A DNA stretch of 64,000 nucleotides from Cheilinus undulatus (Eukaryota; Chordata; Actinopteri; Labriformes; Labridae), in contig NC_054882.1 of assembly GCF_018320785.1 (NCBI RefSeq), positions 27,284,719 through 27,348,718 of the forward strand, in the 5' to 3' direction. Of this stretch, positions 49,785 through 63,926 are shown piece after piece. The notes beneath the pieces are model-generated. The model had not been told where the DNA came from and did not search any database. It saw only the letters and a program-made list of their open reading frames with translations. Numbering within the stretch: position 1 is the first letter of the stretch; each line of letters begins with the position of its first letter. The position numbers and the translations under genes were made by a program.

Positions 49785-51697
49785 ATGAGCACATACACAA
49801 GGAGAAGACATAGTCCTCAAAGACAAATGCACAGCAATATTTATACTCAAGCTCAACATGGTGTTGCACATCAAGACAAGCTGCCATTCCCAAATAAACC
49901 AGTCGGCCACAGGAAACCTAACAACCCGAGGACGCAGGACTCCATTGACCTGCATGATTTTGGAAAGATCACCATTAACAAACAACCAAGAGGCCCTTTG
50001 TCACCCAAAGAACATCATTCAAATGGCAGAGACGCCACCAGATCCCAACATCCAGGAGAGGTCACACACAAACACCACATTGGAGAACTGGAAATGACCA
50101 GAGCCATTCAAGAAAAACAGCTCATGCTACGAGAGAAGCTGTGGAGGGTGGAGGCAAAAGCAAGACAGAGAGTTGAAGGAGCTCAGCAAAATATTGCTCT
50201 AGGTGATGACTATAACCAGAGGCAAGAAGAGAGGGTGAAAACTGAGACAAAGACCAAGCTGTCAAAACAGCAGAGGAGAGAACCAGTGAGGAGTAAAGGA
50301 GTGATGATGCAGCACAGAAAGCAAGAGGATGTTAAACAACGCATGATGGACAGCATGAGAAATAAAAAGGAAGAGGGAGAAGGGGCCACATGGAAAAGAC
50401 AAGAAAAAGATGAGCAGTTTCAAAGAAAAGGACGTCATGGAACTCATACGATCACAGCTTGTAAGCAAGAAACAAGTGGACGGCTGAACAATTTGAACTG
50501 GGAAAATGAGAAAGACCATACCAGAGAGAAAGGAAGGTCTGAAAGAGATGGTGGCATTCAGGGAGAAAGAAATGGAAAGTCAACAGAGAAAGCACAAGAA
50601 AGAGAGCAAAGTACAATGCCTAGGGGCAATAAAGGCTTAGCAAGAGAAAAGAAATATAGAGAAGACACATATAAGGAGATGCTTGATTCTGATAATGAAC
50701 ATCACAGGAGTCAGCACAAAACTTCCCATCAAAATACAACTCAAAACTCCAGAGATGCAGGAGGAAACCCGTCTGAAGAACAACCAGCTTTGAGTTCACC
50801 TCACCGCAGCGCACAAGACCCAGAGGAGCTCAGCTTCCCAGACAGCACGGACAATGATCACAGTCTGCTTCCCTGCAAATTCTGCGACCGAAAATTTGCA
50901 AGCAAGAGGTTGGAGAAGCATGTCTTAATCTGCGAGAAGGTGAAAAACACAAACCGTAAAGTCTTCAACTCCTTCACCCATAGAACCAAGGGAACCGCCT
51001 TAGGGGACTACCTGAAAACCCACAGCAGATCCAGAACTCCCGAGGTAGGACAGTTAAATCTTTGTTCTCAAAAACTTTGGTTCTCAACTGGCTGGTCCGG
51101 ACCCTAAAGTGCATCACAAAACCGTTTTCACTGCGTTATGGATGTGTGCCTGGGGAAAAAGAAATATGGCAAAAAAAATCTTTGATGTGCTTTTATTTTG
51201 AAGGATGTGGGTCCATCTTTTTATTGCCATTTTTAGTTCCATCTCAGGTCCAAACTGCCTATTTTCCAATTAAAACCATTCTGTCAGGATTTAAAAAATT
51301 GAAGAAATTTGGGTTGTGATTTGCCATTTAGGGGATGTAGGTGGACACTGAAGCTAGAACAGTTGAGAATCACTGCTTTAACTACAGAACACTTGTCATT
51401 TTAAACACTTTTTTACATTACCTTGCATTATTCTTTGGCTTGGTGGCAACAAATCTGATACAGAGGATGCATTAATAATTTGGGTCGTTTAGTTTGTTAA
51501 AGAAAAAGGTGACTTGTGTTATGGAAAGTAGTACTGATTTCGCCACTTTCAGCTGCTGTCCTTTTTAACCAAACTTTTCATGTATTGTATGCTAGATTGT
51601 TTTTTTTTCAATGGGTTATAACAGTTTCATTATTTTTTTGCTGTCTCAGGCTTTAAAGAAAAAGAAGAAAGGATTGACCAGCATGACACACAAATGA
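49785..51697 (+). CDS. zc2hc1c: Zinc finger C2HC domain-containing protein 1C
   Basis: A large coding exon at 49785-51044 (420 codons) ends at a GTAGGA donor in phase 0. A likely last exon at 51650-51697 follows a ctgtctcag acceptor and adds 15 residues before TGA, for 435 aa. The N-terminal two thirds is highly charged and predicted coiled coil (for example TRAIQEKQLMLREKLWRVEA, then long Arg/Lys/Glu/Gln runs). Near the end is one C2HC finger: Cys364, Cys367, His379 and Cys383 in LPCKFCDRKFASKRLEKHVL. It is followed by the family segment KVFNSFTHRTKGT. Molecular function is not established; relatives are expressed in testis and ciliated tissue. The very short lysine-rich tail is odd, and a further exon with a second finger may exist but was not found. 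A leader exon likely ends at 48640, with a second leader piece from about 49694 containing a 20-codon upstream ORF. Confidence 0.85.
51075..51380. mobile_element. hAT-like relic in the zc2hc1c intron
   Basis: GGTTCTCAACTGGCTGGTCC near 51080 and ACAGTTGAGAATCACTGCTT near 51360 form a degraded inverted terminus pair of the CAGTGNTTCTCAAC type. The interior is AT-rich and non-coding. No clear target duplication was seen. Confidence 0.5.
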
Positions 51698-52592
51698 TGC
51701 GTGACCCCTGCTGGAACTTCACATCTGTTTAAGTGACTTGGCAAAAAAATTGAATGCAACACTTTGTCCTTGTGTCTTTGTTATATACTTTTATCTACAA
51801 AAACTTTGTCATGCTCAGAGCTAGTGAAAACTAGGGTTACCTTTAAAGTCACACACAGTATAAAAACCTCAATAAGGATTTGCGCTGTCTCTTGACAAAG
51901 TATCAAGGCACAAATAAAAAGAATCAGTTTAGGCTTGAGAAAAAGAAGTGTGGATGCTCACAAAGTCTCATTGATAAATTCAAAGAGAGCCGCACAGTAC
52001 AGAACAAGCCTGGCAGAGGTAGGAAGAGAGAGATTTCAAAGACTCTTGAAAGAAAACTAGTGAGAGATGTGTCTAAAGACTCCAGAACAACTGCTAAGAC
52101 ATGAGTGAATGACTTCGCGAAGCTGTGATTTGTAGTCTCAAAGAAGATCACTACAGCCTTGCCAAGGAATGGACTGAAAGGTGGCAGACCAAGAAAAATG
52201 AAGTATGTGAAGCATGACCTGGAGAAAGATTATGCATACTGGAAGCATGATCTTTGGTCAAATGAGACCAAACTAGAGCTCTTTGGCTATAGAGACATTG
52301 CTAGTATGTTTGGAGAAAGAGGGGAGAGGCATATTACCCAAAAAACAGCGTCCCTCCAGTAAAACACGGCAGTGGGAGTGATATGCTGTTGGGATGCTGC
52401 TTGAACTGGGAATCTCTTAAAGAAGGATTTGTGAAGATTTTGGAAGAAAAGCTCAGACAGTCAGCAGCAAAATTAGGTCTGGGTTGTCTTCCAACATGAC
52501 CCAAAACATTGGTATACACGTTTATTTCCTTTATGTGCATTGGAACAACACAAAAAAGCACAAGAAAAAAGCCAAAATTGACATAATTTTAC

Positions 52593-53590
<998 letters not shown>

Positions 53591-53662
53591 AAAGGTTGAG
53601 ACAACTTTTATACATTCTAACTGGTCTCACCAGCACCTGTTACTTGCCACAGGTGAGTTTAA

Positions 53663-54155
53663 AGGAGACATATTATGCAAAAATCACTTTTTCAGGCTTT
53701 TCTAACACAAATATGTGCCCCTGGCCTGTCCACAATCCCCTCAAATACCAGAAAAATCCATTCCCTCTGTGCCTCTCTTTCTCCACCTTTCAAAAAATGT
53801 GTGCTGAAATAAGCTGTTCTCAGATTTAGCTCCTGGTGACCTCATCCTCTACTGATCCTCTCAGCTACCAGCTGTGATGCTGGAGCTCAGACAGCTACTA
53901 CCATTTCTGACTACGGTCTGGGAGGTGCATGTATTTCTTGAGAGAGGTGTGGTCAGGGGTGGAGTCAGACAGCTAACTACCATTTAAAGCCACAGACACA
54001 GAAACGGCTCGTTCTGAGAAGGGCTGAAATAGAGGGGGTTTTAAACGTACAAAAATCCTATACTGGAGTGTTTTTTCAGCAACAAACTTCACAGGCATAT
54101 TTTGGGGACCTCAGACCAATTTAAGCTTATCTTAAAAGGGTATAATATGTCTCCT
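53663..54155. mobile_element. piggyBac-like MITE flanked by TTAA
   Basis: The termini AGGAGACATATTATGC and its inverse (TATAATATGTCTCCT) are flanked on both sides by TTAA (53659-53662 and 54156-54159). That is the target duplication of piggyBac-type elements. It is 493 bp and has no coding capacity. It sits inside the inner Tc1-like element, whose sequence continues across it (CAGGTGAGTTTAA before, TTAAATGAACATC after). Confidence 0.75.
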
Positions 54156-55977
54156 TTAAATGAACATCACATGCTTGAAATAAAATGATTTACCCACAGT
54201 TTTAAAAGGGTGCCAATAATTTTGTCCGGCCCATTTTAGAGTTTTGTGTAAAATTATGTCAATTTTGGCTTTTTTTCTTCTGTTTCTTTGCGTTATTCCA
54301 ATGCACATAAATGAAATAAACATGTGTATACCAAAAATATTTGTAATTGCAACAATTTCTTGGATAAATGGTGTATTTTCAGGGGTGCCAATACTTTCAT
54401 CCATGACTGTACGTGGTTCCTGGTGAAAAACTAGCCCCAGAAGACCAAAGTGAAGATTATTGACTGGCCTGAACACAGCCCTGACTTAAATCCCATTGAA
54501 ACTCTGTAGGGTGAACTGAAGACAAAGGTCCATGCCAGAAAACTTCCAGGTCTGGAAGAGCTTGAGAGTTTGGCTATAGAAGAATAGGCTGGGGTTCTTC
54601 AGGAGATGGTCTGAGACTTGTTGAAAACTACAACAAACAGCTGAAGAAAATATTGATCAAGCACTCTTACGAATGACAGCTGTTGGTTTTATTTAAGGCT
54701 TTTCCATAAAGCATGACAACAGTTTGTGCTAGAAGGAGTGTTAATACAGTTATCACAGCTACACAATATTTTGTTAACTGTAAAAAGAAACCATATTTTT
54801 TTTCTCGATGCAGTCAAAGCACTGTATAAAAAATAAACTAAGGCACAGCATTATCATATTTGCACTTACTTGGTTTCAATAGCTTGCTAAGGCATTGTAA
54901 ATCATCTTACAATCATCAGCCTGAAATACTGCCAGAATTACAAAGTTGACATTTGACAGTTCTCTGACAAGTCAGGGAAAGATACCAAACATATATATGA
55001 TAACACAACAAATATCAAATCGCACATACACATTTCAAAAATGCAGCAAAATACAGTAAAACATTCAGAAAGTACCATAGACAAGAGAAAAGAAACAGAA
55101 AAAAGCAGTGAATGAAGCAAAAATGATGAACTGCTAAGTCCAGACATTACATGTTTTAAATGTTTTTGCATTAAAATAAAATGGTTCAAGTGTTTATACA
55201 TGTGTGCATATATGTGCTGCACCAACAAATAGGAAGTTCGAAAAAGTAACCACAAGCAACTGTTAAAAAATTCATCAGTAGTTATGTTTCACTTAAACAA
55301 TAAAAATGCAAATATAATCTTATTTTTTGCATTGTTATGACTAACATCTCTGAAGACATTGTTTCAAAACCATCTCTTTGGCATTTTAGCTCTTTAAGAA
55401 CTTGAAAACAAGGAAGAAATAAAGTGATGTGTAAAACTTGCATTTCCTCAGTTGAAAATGGTGTCATGTGAGTGAAATCATGCACGTATCTTCATAAATG
55501 ATTAGGAAACCAGAATCTTTCTATGTTTTAGCAAGTTCTTCCTTATTGTAAACACTTTTCTTACTTGTCTTGCTATAAATACCATTATCTGAGGCACTCA
55601 TGGTTAAAGCCTCAATTCTGACATCACTTTAAGTCAATGGTTAAACCACTGAGACACTGACAGCACAGAGTAACCCTAGGATGATTGACAATGATTGTCA
55701 ATAGTAGGAGGAAAGATCCGAGCCGTCATGTTGAATCCAGCCAACATTTCAGTCTGGAGTGACTCGCCATATCACTCTGAACAGGTGTGCATGTGAGAGC
55801 AAGGTATTTTACAGTATGACTTATACAGTCATTTGTAATCATGCAGCTTGGTGCTTGTCAAACATGTATACTGTATTGTAACCATTGTAAATGGACTGAG
55901 GCTGTGAATCCACTGTTCATTAAGTGCTAACATTTTCAGCAATTCTCCCATGATAAGGATATTCAAACATTTGAATC

Positions 55978-58900
55978 TCACACGCCGGCTCCTGCAGATC
56001 GACCCCCATGGTTTGAGAATCCACCTCCTCTGCCTCTTCCATCGCAGGGCGTACGATCAGAGTGACTGTTACTGTCACATCCTGCATCCTGCAGTGTTAA
56101 CCGATTCATTGCTGACAAGAGCCGTTCATTCTCCTTTTTCTGCTCATCAATCTAAAGCCAGAAGGAATAAATGCTTATTGAGAAGATTAAAAAATTAGAG
56201 CAGGCTGTTGAGGTGGTGGTGGTAAAGAGTCTCACCTGTTTCTCAAGCATCTCAATTCTCATCTCTTGACGAGCAACTGTTTCTCGTAGCTGCAAAACAA
56301 ACTCTTTTGGTTAAACATGAAAACAGGATGCACTGATGTGATCATCATTTTCACTGTGATTTGGGCAAATTTGATACCTGTAAGACCTCGCTACTCGCTT
56401 CACAGCATGAGCCGGGCTGTCCTTTTTTGCAAGAGTCATCTCCATTAACTTTATCCCAGTCCATTCGTTTAGTCTGTGGAAGAATTTTAACAGAAAACAG
56501 TGGATGTTTCTCAAAATGCATTTTGCACAACAGCAAATCATTTGAAGTTTATAGTAAATGTCTAAAATAGACATAAGAACAGCTATTTACCGATAGGCCT
56601 GTGTTAAAGCTGACTGCTGCTGCTGCGGCCTTTAGCTCCTTCAGTTCCTCATAAGGAAGTGTGACACTATCAGAGAAAGACGGGAGCTGGTCAGGAGAGG
56701 GCAGGTCTGAGTTGTCTGGCATGGGGATGAACTCGGCATCTTCCAGCTCCTGTTGGATGACAACCTCTGTGAATGAGATCACAGCAATCCTAAATGTCTC
56801 TGTCTTTTGACGTGTCATTTTTTCTTTTCAGCAAACCTTTCTAAGCCACAGCGGGCAAGAGCTGTCTCCAGTCTGGTTGGCAGACATCATGGGGGTACCC
56901 ATGAAACACTCCTCTGTATGATCCTCCATGGTGCCCCCAAGACCCCTGTCCCGGCACTCTGTCTCTGAACCAGGTTCTATATCCAGATCTACTGTTGACG
57001 TTGAAGCCTCCTGGTCAAGTCCTGTTTGACAACAAAAAAGTTTGTTCACACAAAAACATTGTAGACTTGTGACTATGAAGCAAGTTAATAAATCATTCAA
57101 TATAAAAGTGAAATTATTTACCACTACCGACAGATAGTCCACTGCTGTTAGATCGAATAGTCTTGGAGTTGAGCACTTTTTCTGCAAAGAAAAGAAAATG
57201 GATCAATCAAAGCTACCATAGGCAACATCATTTCACTGAATATTTAGCAAAAATAACAATTGTGTTATCTGCATTTGACCTATAATTTCTAATTGTAATG
57301 CCCTTTTGAATGGTTTCACATTAGGGACCTGGGCCCAGCTCCAAGTACACTTGCGCACAAAGTCTAGCTTATTTAATTAAGCTGACCGGACTTGTGTACC
57401 CGAGCACAGTCTGCGGGAGATGTGAACACAATCATACTCCAGTACAGGATACTTGTCAGTGAGCAGAGTTGAAATGATAATTCTAAATGTTCTGGTCTCT
57501 TCAAAAACAGTCGTATTCATGCAGTACAGGCCTACTCTATACTCTGAACTACACAGTAGATGTTAAAGTAGGAAGAGGGTCATTGTTTGCATCTCATACA
57601 TATTAATGCATCACTAGTAGCAAGATGGACTCCATGGTCTGCATTGGAGCATGAACTCATGTCACCCAGTTGATAGTGCAAGTGGTTGCCATGGTTCCTC
57701 CTTCTTAGAAGACTTGCCAACCATCTGTGTGCATAGTCCTTTCATCTACTGTCTCAGACTGTGTATATACATAAGTGTGCTTGGGCACAGAACGATATTA
57801 CTAAGGTAAAAGCTGACCGACATAAGTTGTGAATATCAGCTATGTACAAATAATTAAGTTTCAAGAGGGAACTACAGACCTACATCAGCTGAAGTCTTTG
57901 TTCATCCTTGTTTCTTAGATTTTATATGTGTTCTAGGCTCTTCAGTTATAGGTCTGTGCTACATCTATTACTGGTTTATGATAGCGATACTATTGGCAAA
58001 AATGTATTTGTACAAATGAGGATACAATTATTAGCCCCCTTATGAACATTTCCTTTTTTAAAAGCATTTCCCAAAACAGCAAGGACATTTTAACACAGCT
58101 TTTCCAAAAATCCTAGATTTATTATGGATGCTAACATTATTTTACTTGGCACACAGAAACAAAATGATTTCCCCAAAACTACTGGGTTTAAAATTATTTT
58201 AATCATAAAATGCAAAAAACTTGACTGTCCAATCCCAGCAAGCCTGTACAAACTGGCATCATCCCAGTTCTGTATGACCTGTCTTGGCAGCTCTCTCTTT
58301 TATCTCCTCTCACTTTCCTCACATTTGTGAAACTATGAGTAAAGCTGGGCAATTAATCAAAAAATTATTGAAACCGACATTTAGAGCCTCTAATCGTTGA
58401 AAACCTGTCATGTTTATTATTTTCAAATTTTCCCCCTGTAATTCTCTCTCTACTAATGCACCAACCCCTTAAAGACAAACTACTGGCTGTTTAGGCGCGT
58501 GATAGGAAGCCAGGTGTCGCAGGGAACACAGCCTGCTGGAATTACAAGGGAAGTACTAGTAATGTGACACCATCCCATCCAGTCTGCTAAAACTCACACA
58601 CGGAGCTGATTGTGCAGCTTGAGCAGCAAAGTTATTTTCTAATTTTTACACAAAAGTATAAAAATAATTTGTTTTTTTATCAAGAAAAATTCAGGAAAAA
58701 TTTGGCTTATAAATGGAAAAAAAAACATTTTCTTTCAGCTGATATGTGTTTTGAATTCAATTGTTTCAATAAATAACCACAAGATGTTTATCTATGCATG
58801 TTCCTTTCCATTATTTGTTACAAAATTATACAAATATTTACAGAACAAACAGAGTCAGAGGTTTGGGGCGGAATAATCGTTCATTAATCGAAATTGAGGT

Positions 58901-61900
58901 AGAAAGTTCAATTAATCATAATTTTTATTTTTGACATAATTGCCCAGCCCTAGCTATGAGTACAACGGCCGTGCAGAACAAACCTGTTGATACTTTTAAA
59001 CCTTTTTTGGGATGATTATAGATCAGCTGTCGGTGTTTCTTTTGAAATCCAACATAACCATCTGATTGGAACAACCTGTTTGCTGTGACTGTAGCTGGCA
59101 TGCATGTGCATTACTGGTTGTGATTACAAACCCATTATTATAATGGTGTGCCAGCCTCGGCAAGACAGGTCCGGTACATGGTGGAGGGAACCAAAGATGG
59201 GTCTTGGCATGGCAGGGCACACCTCAGAACCAAATCCCTTATCAGCAGGCATCCCCAGGCGCCCATTTCCTGCATTTCCCCACGCAAAGATCTGATTGTC
59301 TGCAGGAAACAATGAAGTGATCATGATACTCAACACTTAAAGTAACTCCTAGGAATGGATAAACTAACATAAACCTTTCCATATTAAGACGAATGATATT
59401 CACACTATTGCCAAAGGCACACCAGAAAACTGTTTTTGTACCTTCGGTTGCTGCAATAGTGAAGCCGTCACCACATGACACTTTGGTCACAATCTTCCCC
59501 CCAAAGGGTCCAACAAGGACCTGGACACCCTGATGTTTCTTGAAGTCCTTTACACCCAGCTGCCCATACTTGTTGCAACCAAATGTAATCAGGCGACCAC
59601 GTCCTGCAAAGAAAAAATATCTGAAAATTATGCATATTGCAAAAAGTGACATTTTTCACCCGGAAGAGAAATGTAAGCTTCTTTTTGTAGTACCATCTAC
59701 TGCAGCTGTATGGGTCTTCCCTGGAGCAATAGCCTGAATCTTGAATCGTGAAAGCTGCTTGGCCAAGGTCAGTGTGGTGATGTATGGAATCCCTTGAAAA
59801 GCCTAGTGAAGAGTACAGGAAACAAGCTAGCTAAGGATAGCTGGGTTACCAAAGTATTAATTATGACCACCTTTAAGTGTAAGCCAGTACCTCTCCAGGG
59901 TGGTTTTTCAGACCAGTGATCCCCTGGTTTAGACCAAGCTTATTGAATTCATTGTTTCCACATGCTAACACTTTGCCAGCTTCTGTCAAGAAGAAGGTTC
60001 CATCACTGCCACATGACACTGAGGAGATGGTGGCACCTTTAGGGATCTCAACCTTGGAAAGACAGAAAATATAAAGTGCTTCTTTTAACAATTCTGCTGT
60101 ACTGTACTAGCTTCTACAAAACTCTGGCCCACTGACAGATAGTCAAGAACAAGACAAAACAAGATTTTACCTGCATCGGAGAATTAAAGTCATCCTCACA
60201 TTCCAGGCCCAAACGCCCTGCAGCAAGAAAAACAGACACATTTTGACTGGAAACACTTAGTGTAACACCTGCACATTAACAGCAGCCCTGTCTCCATCTG
60301 CTGGCCACTTTTAGAACTGCAAAAACAACAAGGAAGCAGGAAGGTGCTAAAAATGACAGCAACGATATTTACCATACTCTCCGCAGCCCCAGGAGTAAAT
60401 GTCCCCACTCTGGGTCAGGACCACCACATGATTGTCTCCACATGAAACCTGACGCACAGGCCGCTCCTCAAAGAATTCCAACAGCACCGGCTCCAAAATC
60501 TCCATGCCATGCTCGCCTTCCACCCCAATGCAGCCGTAATAGTCTGACCCAAACATGTACATCTGGTCTTCATCTGCAAAATCAGCAGCAGCAGACATAT
60601 TCACAGTCACAAATAAGAGGATTTTGTTACATTTCTTTTTCTGGGATGTTCTTCTCCCTCACCGGTCACACAGGCAGTAAAGTCAGCCCCACATGCCACC
60701 TGTCGGATGGCTTTCCCCTGCAGCTTCTCCACCTTTTTTGGCTGCCGGTACGAGGCCTGGTCTCCATGTCCCAGCTGGCCCACCATCTTTGCTCCTCCTT
60801 GGACATTCTGAGAAGATGACCCAAGTCAGTGAAATGCCCCAACAACTGGATGCAGCTCATCTCTCTACTAATACTTACAGCCCAAGTATACAGCTCCTTT
60901 TCCACTGACACCACGGCAAAGTGACTCTCTCCTGCACACACGTGTTGGGCACTGCTCCCTCCTTTAAAAGCATCCATTTTTTGCGGGGTGAACTTGCCAC
61001 CACCCCAGAAATACACCTCCCTCGAGCGTGTCGTCACCACAGCAACAGGGGTGTCTGTCACTGTACTCAGCCTATGGACAACGAACCAGTTACATAAACA
61101 AATAGGGACCATGGACAAGATTTACACTGAAGAAAACACTGGTGTTACAGCTTACTTTGGTCTTTTCATTGCTGAGTTCAACAGGGCAACTCGCTCTTCA
61201 AGCTCCCTAACAGAGAATAAGTTGTCAGAGAGGGCATGGGTGTTTGGATTTTATAACATACATCAGATTCTACTTTATTTTCTTTCCTCTTCCTTTGCAA
61301 CTCACTGTCTGCGGCAGGAGATAAACGGCTGATCAAGAATCTGGTCACCTGTAGGCCTCTTTGCAGGATCCTACAACACAAAAAGTGTCACAAAAAATTA
61401 TCAGCGACATTCCTCCCAAACTGGTCAAAAACCTAAAATTCTCTTCTCTCGTTATTCTCTTCACTTACTTTATCAAGACATTCATACACCAGTTTGATCA
61501 ATTCAGGAGAGTAAACATCCGAGTTCACCTCCATGGTCCAGTTTCCCTGGACTATCTTCACACAGAGGTTCAGAGGGTTCTACACGAAACAAACAGCTAA
61601 ATTAATAATTTCATGTGGATAAAAGGAATCACAATTTTCTGGCAAAGTATTCTGGAAAAATAATCTTACCGTTGCATCAAATGTTCTTGTAAGAGTTAAG
61701 ACTTCGAAAAGTACACAACCCATGGCCCAGATGTCTGATTTGAAGTTGTATTTGGCTCCCTGGCACAACTCAGGTGACATGTAGTATGGGGTTCCCACAC
61801 ACTGGATTTACAGAGGAAGAAAGAGCAAAAAAAGTATCTTTTAGTCTGATTATATGGGAGTGAGTGTGTTATCCTCTACAAAGTGTATTCTCACCAGATA

Positions 61901-63926
61901 CTAAAAACAATACACATACAGCGCCTATAAAAAGTATTCATACCCTTGGATTTCTTACCCTTTCATTAATTTTATAAATCAATAATGGTCAATATCATTT
62001 GGCTTTTTTGGCAAATAAAAATCGCCAATGTCAAAGTGAAAACCAATTTCTACAAATGTCAATAAAATAAAAAATATGTAAGGTAAAATAAGTTACTGCA
62101 TAAATAATGGGGATCACCTGATTGCGAAGAATGTGACTCAAGTGATTGTACTATAAATACATCTGTGTCTGGAAGGTCCAGTCACCGGTTAATCTGTATT
62201 CCTGGCAACCATTACACCATAAAAATAAAAGAACACTCCAAACAACTCAGAGAAAATTTTAAAAGGTAGGCAATGGATACCAAACATTTCCAAGGCACTG
62301 AACATCCCCTGGAGTTCAGTTAAATCCATCATCAGGAAATGGAAGGAATATGGTGCATGTGTGAATCTACCTAGATCAGGCCGTCCTCACAAACTGAGTG
62401 ACTCTGCAAGGAGACTAGAGAGAGAGAGAAAGAGCAAGATAGGCTACCAAGACACCTATGACTACTCTGAAGGAGTTACAAGCTTCAGCAGCTGAGACGG
62501 GAGAGACACTGCATATCACAGCTTGTGCCTGGGTTCTTCACCAACCAGAACTTTAAGGGAGGGTGGCAAAGAGAAAGCCACTGTTAAAGAAAACTTATAT
62601 CAAATCTTGACTAGAGTTTGCCAAAAGGCATGTGGGAATCTACATGGTCAAGTGGGAGAAAGTTCTTTGGTTTGATGAGACCAAAATGGGGCCTTTTGCC
62701 ATCAGACAAGACTATGTTTGACAGACACCAAACACTGCACATCACCACAAACACACCACCCACTATGAAGCACGGTGGTGGCAGCGTCATGCTGTAGGGA
62801 TGCTTCTTGGCAGCCGGCCCTGGAAGGCTTGTAAAGGTAGAGGTAAAATGAATACGACAAAATTTAAGACACAGGAAGACAATCTTATTCAGTCTGCAAA
62901 AGAAGTATGGCTTGGGAGAAGATTTATTGTACAGAAAGACAATGAACTAAAGCATACAGCGAAAGCTACCCAGAAATGGTTTAAAGACAATAAGGTGAAT
63001 GTTCTGGAGTGGCTGAGTCAAGGTCCAGACCTCAATCCAATAGAGAATTTGTGACTCGACTTGAAAAGGGCTGTTCACACCCAAACCCTGTGCAACCTGA
63101 CAAGGCTTGAGCAGTTTAGAAAAGAACAATGGAGTAAAATTGCAGTGCCAGATTGAGACCTGTACACAGACTCAGTGCTGTGATTGCAGCCAAAGTTGCA
63201 TCTACTAAATACTGATTTGAAAAGAGTAAATATTTATGCAGTCACTCATTTTGCATTACATTTTGTATTTAATTGAAGTCACTTTGTAGGAGTCTTTTCA
63301 ATTTGAAATTATAGACAAGCTTTTTGTGTTTTTGGTCAGAAAAGCCTAATCATATTGGCCATGACTGGTTTATAAATTCAATAAAAGGGTAGAAAATCCA
63401 AGGGGGTGAATATTTTTTCAAGCACTGTACATTATGCCCACTAACACTACACTACTAAGGTTAGTGGAGCAAAGGGATTATTTAATCACCTGAAAATATA
63501 ATGAATATATTTGAAAAATAAAATCAAACTCACAGTCTCAGCCATTGAAAACTCAGAGTCTAGCTTCTTTGCGAGGCCATAGTCTCCTAGCTTGATGAGG
63601 TCAGTCTTTGTTAGAAAAATATTCAGAGTTTTGATGTCTCTGTGAGAAAATGAGAAGTTTCATTATAAAAACATATATCATATGCTTTTTAAATTCCTAC
63701 AGGAAAACATCTCACCTGTGCAAGATCCCAGCCTTGTGAATATGGGCCACTGCTGAGGCAATTTGGTATAGATACCAAATAACCACCTAAAGAAACACGT
63801 TAAAGGTAAGTCAACTATGTGACAGTAGATTGTCTGTGTATAATAAATGCCTTGAAGTGTTGCCACATACATCTTCACTGAAGAGCTTCCCCTTCCGTTG
63901 ATTGATTTTATCGTAAAGATTACCTC
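55978..63926 (-). CDS. nek9: NIMA-related kinase 9, C-terminal ~835 residues (5' end outside window)
   Basis: Twenty-one exons: 63871-63926, 63716-63786, 63534-63639, 61670-61801, 61469-61579, 61306-61370, 61156-61206, 60879-61071, 60663-60807, 60373-60573, 60171-60217, 59891-60052, 59694-59802, 59442-59603, 59132-59299, 57122-57181, 56837-57021, 56591-56749, 56378-56473, 56236-56289 and 55978-56151. All phases agree. The kinase domain starts at GGNLYDK and includes [14 protein letters not shown] in place of DFG (as in human NEK9) and the activation loop [13 protein letters not shown]. Seven RCC1-type repeats follow (about 60879-59132, e.g. [20 protein letters not shown]). Then come a Ser/acid-rich linker, [11 protein letters not shown] and a coiled coil ([18 protein letters not shown]). 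NEK9 activates NEK6/7 in mitosis and helps spindle assembly. About 130 N-terminal residues, including the glycine loop and catalytic lysine, lie to the right. The last about 35 residues do not resemble human NEK9. Confidence 0.93.
57182..59131. other. Large nek9 intron with no recognised feature
   Basis: This intron of about 1.95 kb separates the RCC1-repeat exons from the linker exons. It is AT-rich. I saw no transposon termini with a partner and no exon that keeps the nek9 phase. Its donor is the somewhat unusual G|GTTTGT. Confidence 0.5.
61919..63427 (+). mobile_element. Near full-length Tc1-like element in a nek9 intron
   Basis: It has terminal inverted repeats of about 200 bp: left CAGCGCCTATAAAAAGTATT, right inverse CAGTGCTTGAAAAAATATTC, each followed by CCTTGGATTT-type sequence. 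It is flanked by TA on both sides (61917-61918 and 63428-63429). At 1.5 kb it has the size of a complete Tc1 element. It lies antisense to nek9. Confidence 0.85.
62280..63160 (+). pseudogene. Tc1 transposase with stop codons
   Basis: The order of parts is complete: DNA-binding half with the RPSSQTE-like linker, then KVLWFDETK (Asp of the catalytic triad), the GGGSVML block, [20 protein letters not shown], and [14 protein letters not shown] near 63010-63053. A stop replaces Trp after the GGGSVML block (CTGTAGGG near 62793), and another follows PIENL (TTGTGA near 63050). Each is consistent with a single-base change at a Trp codon. Smaller frame breaks lie upstream. Confidence 0.75.
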
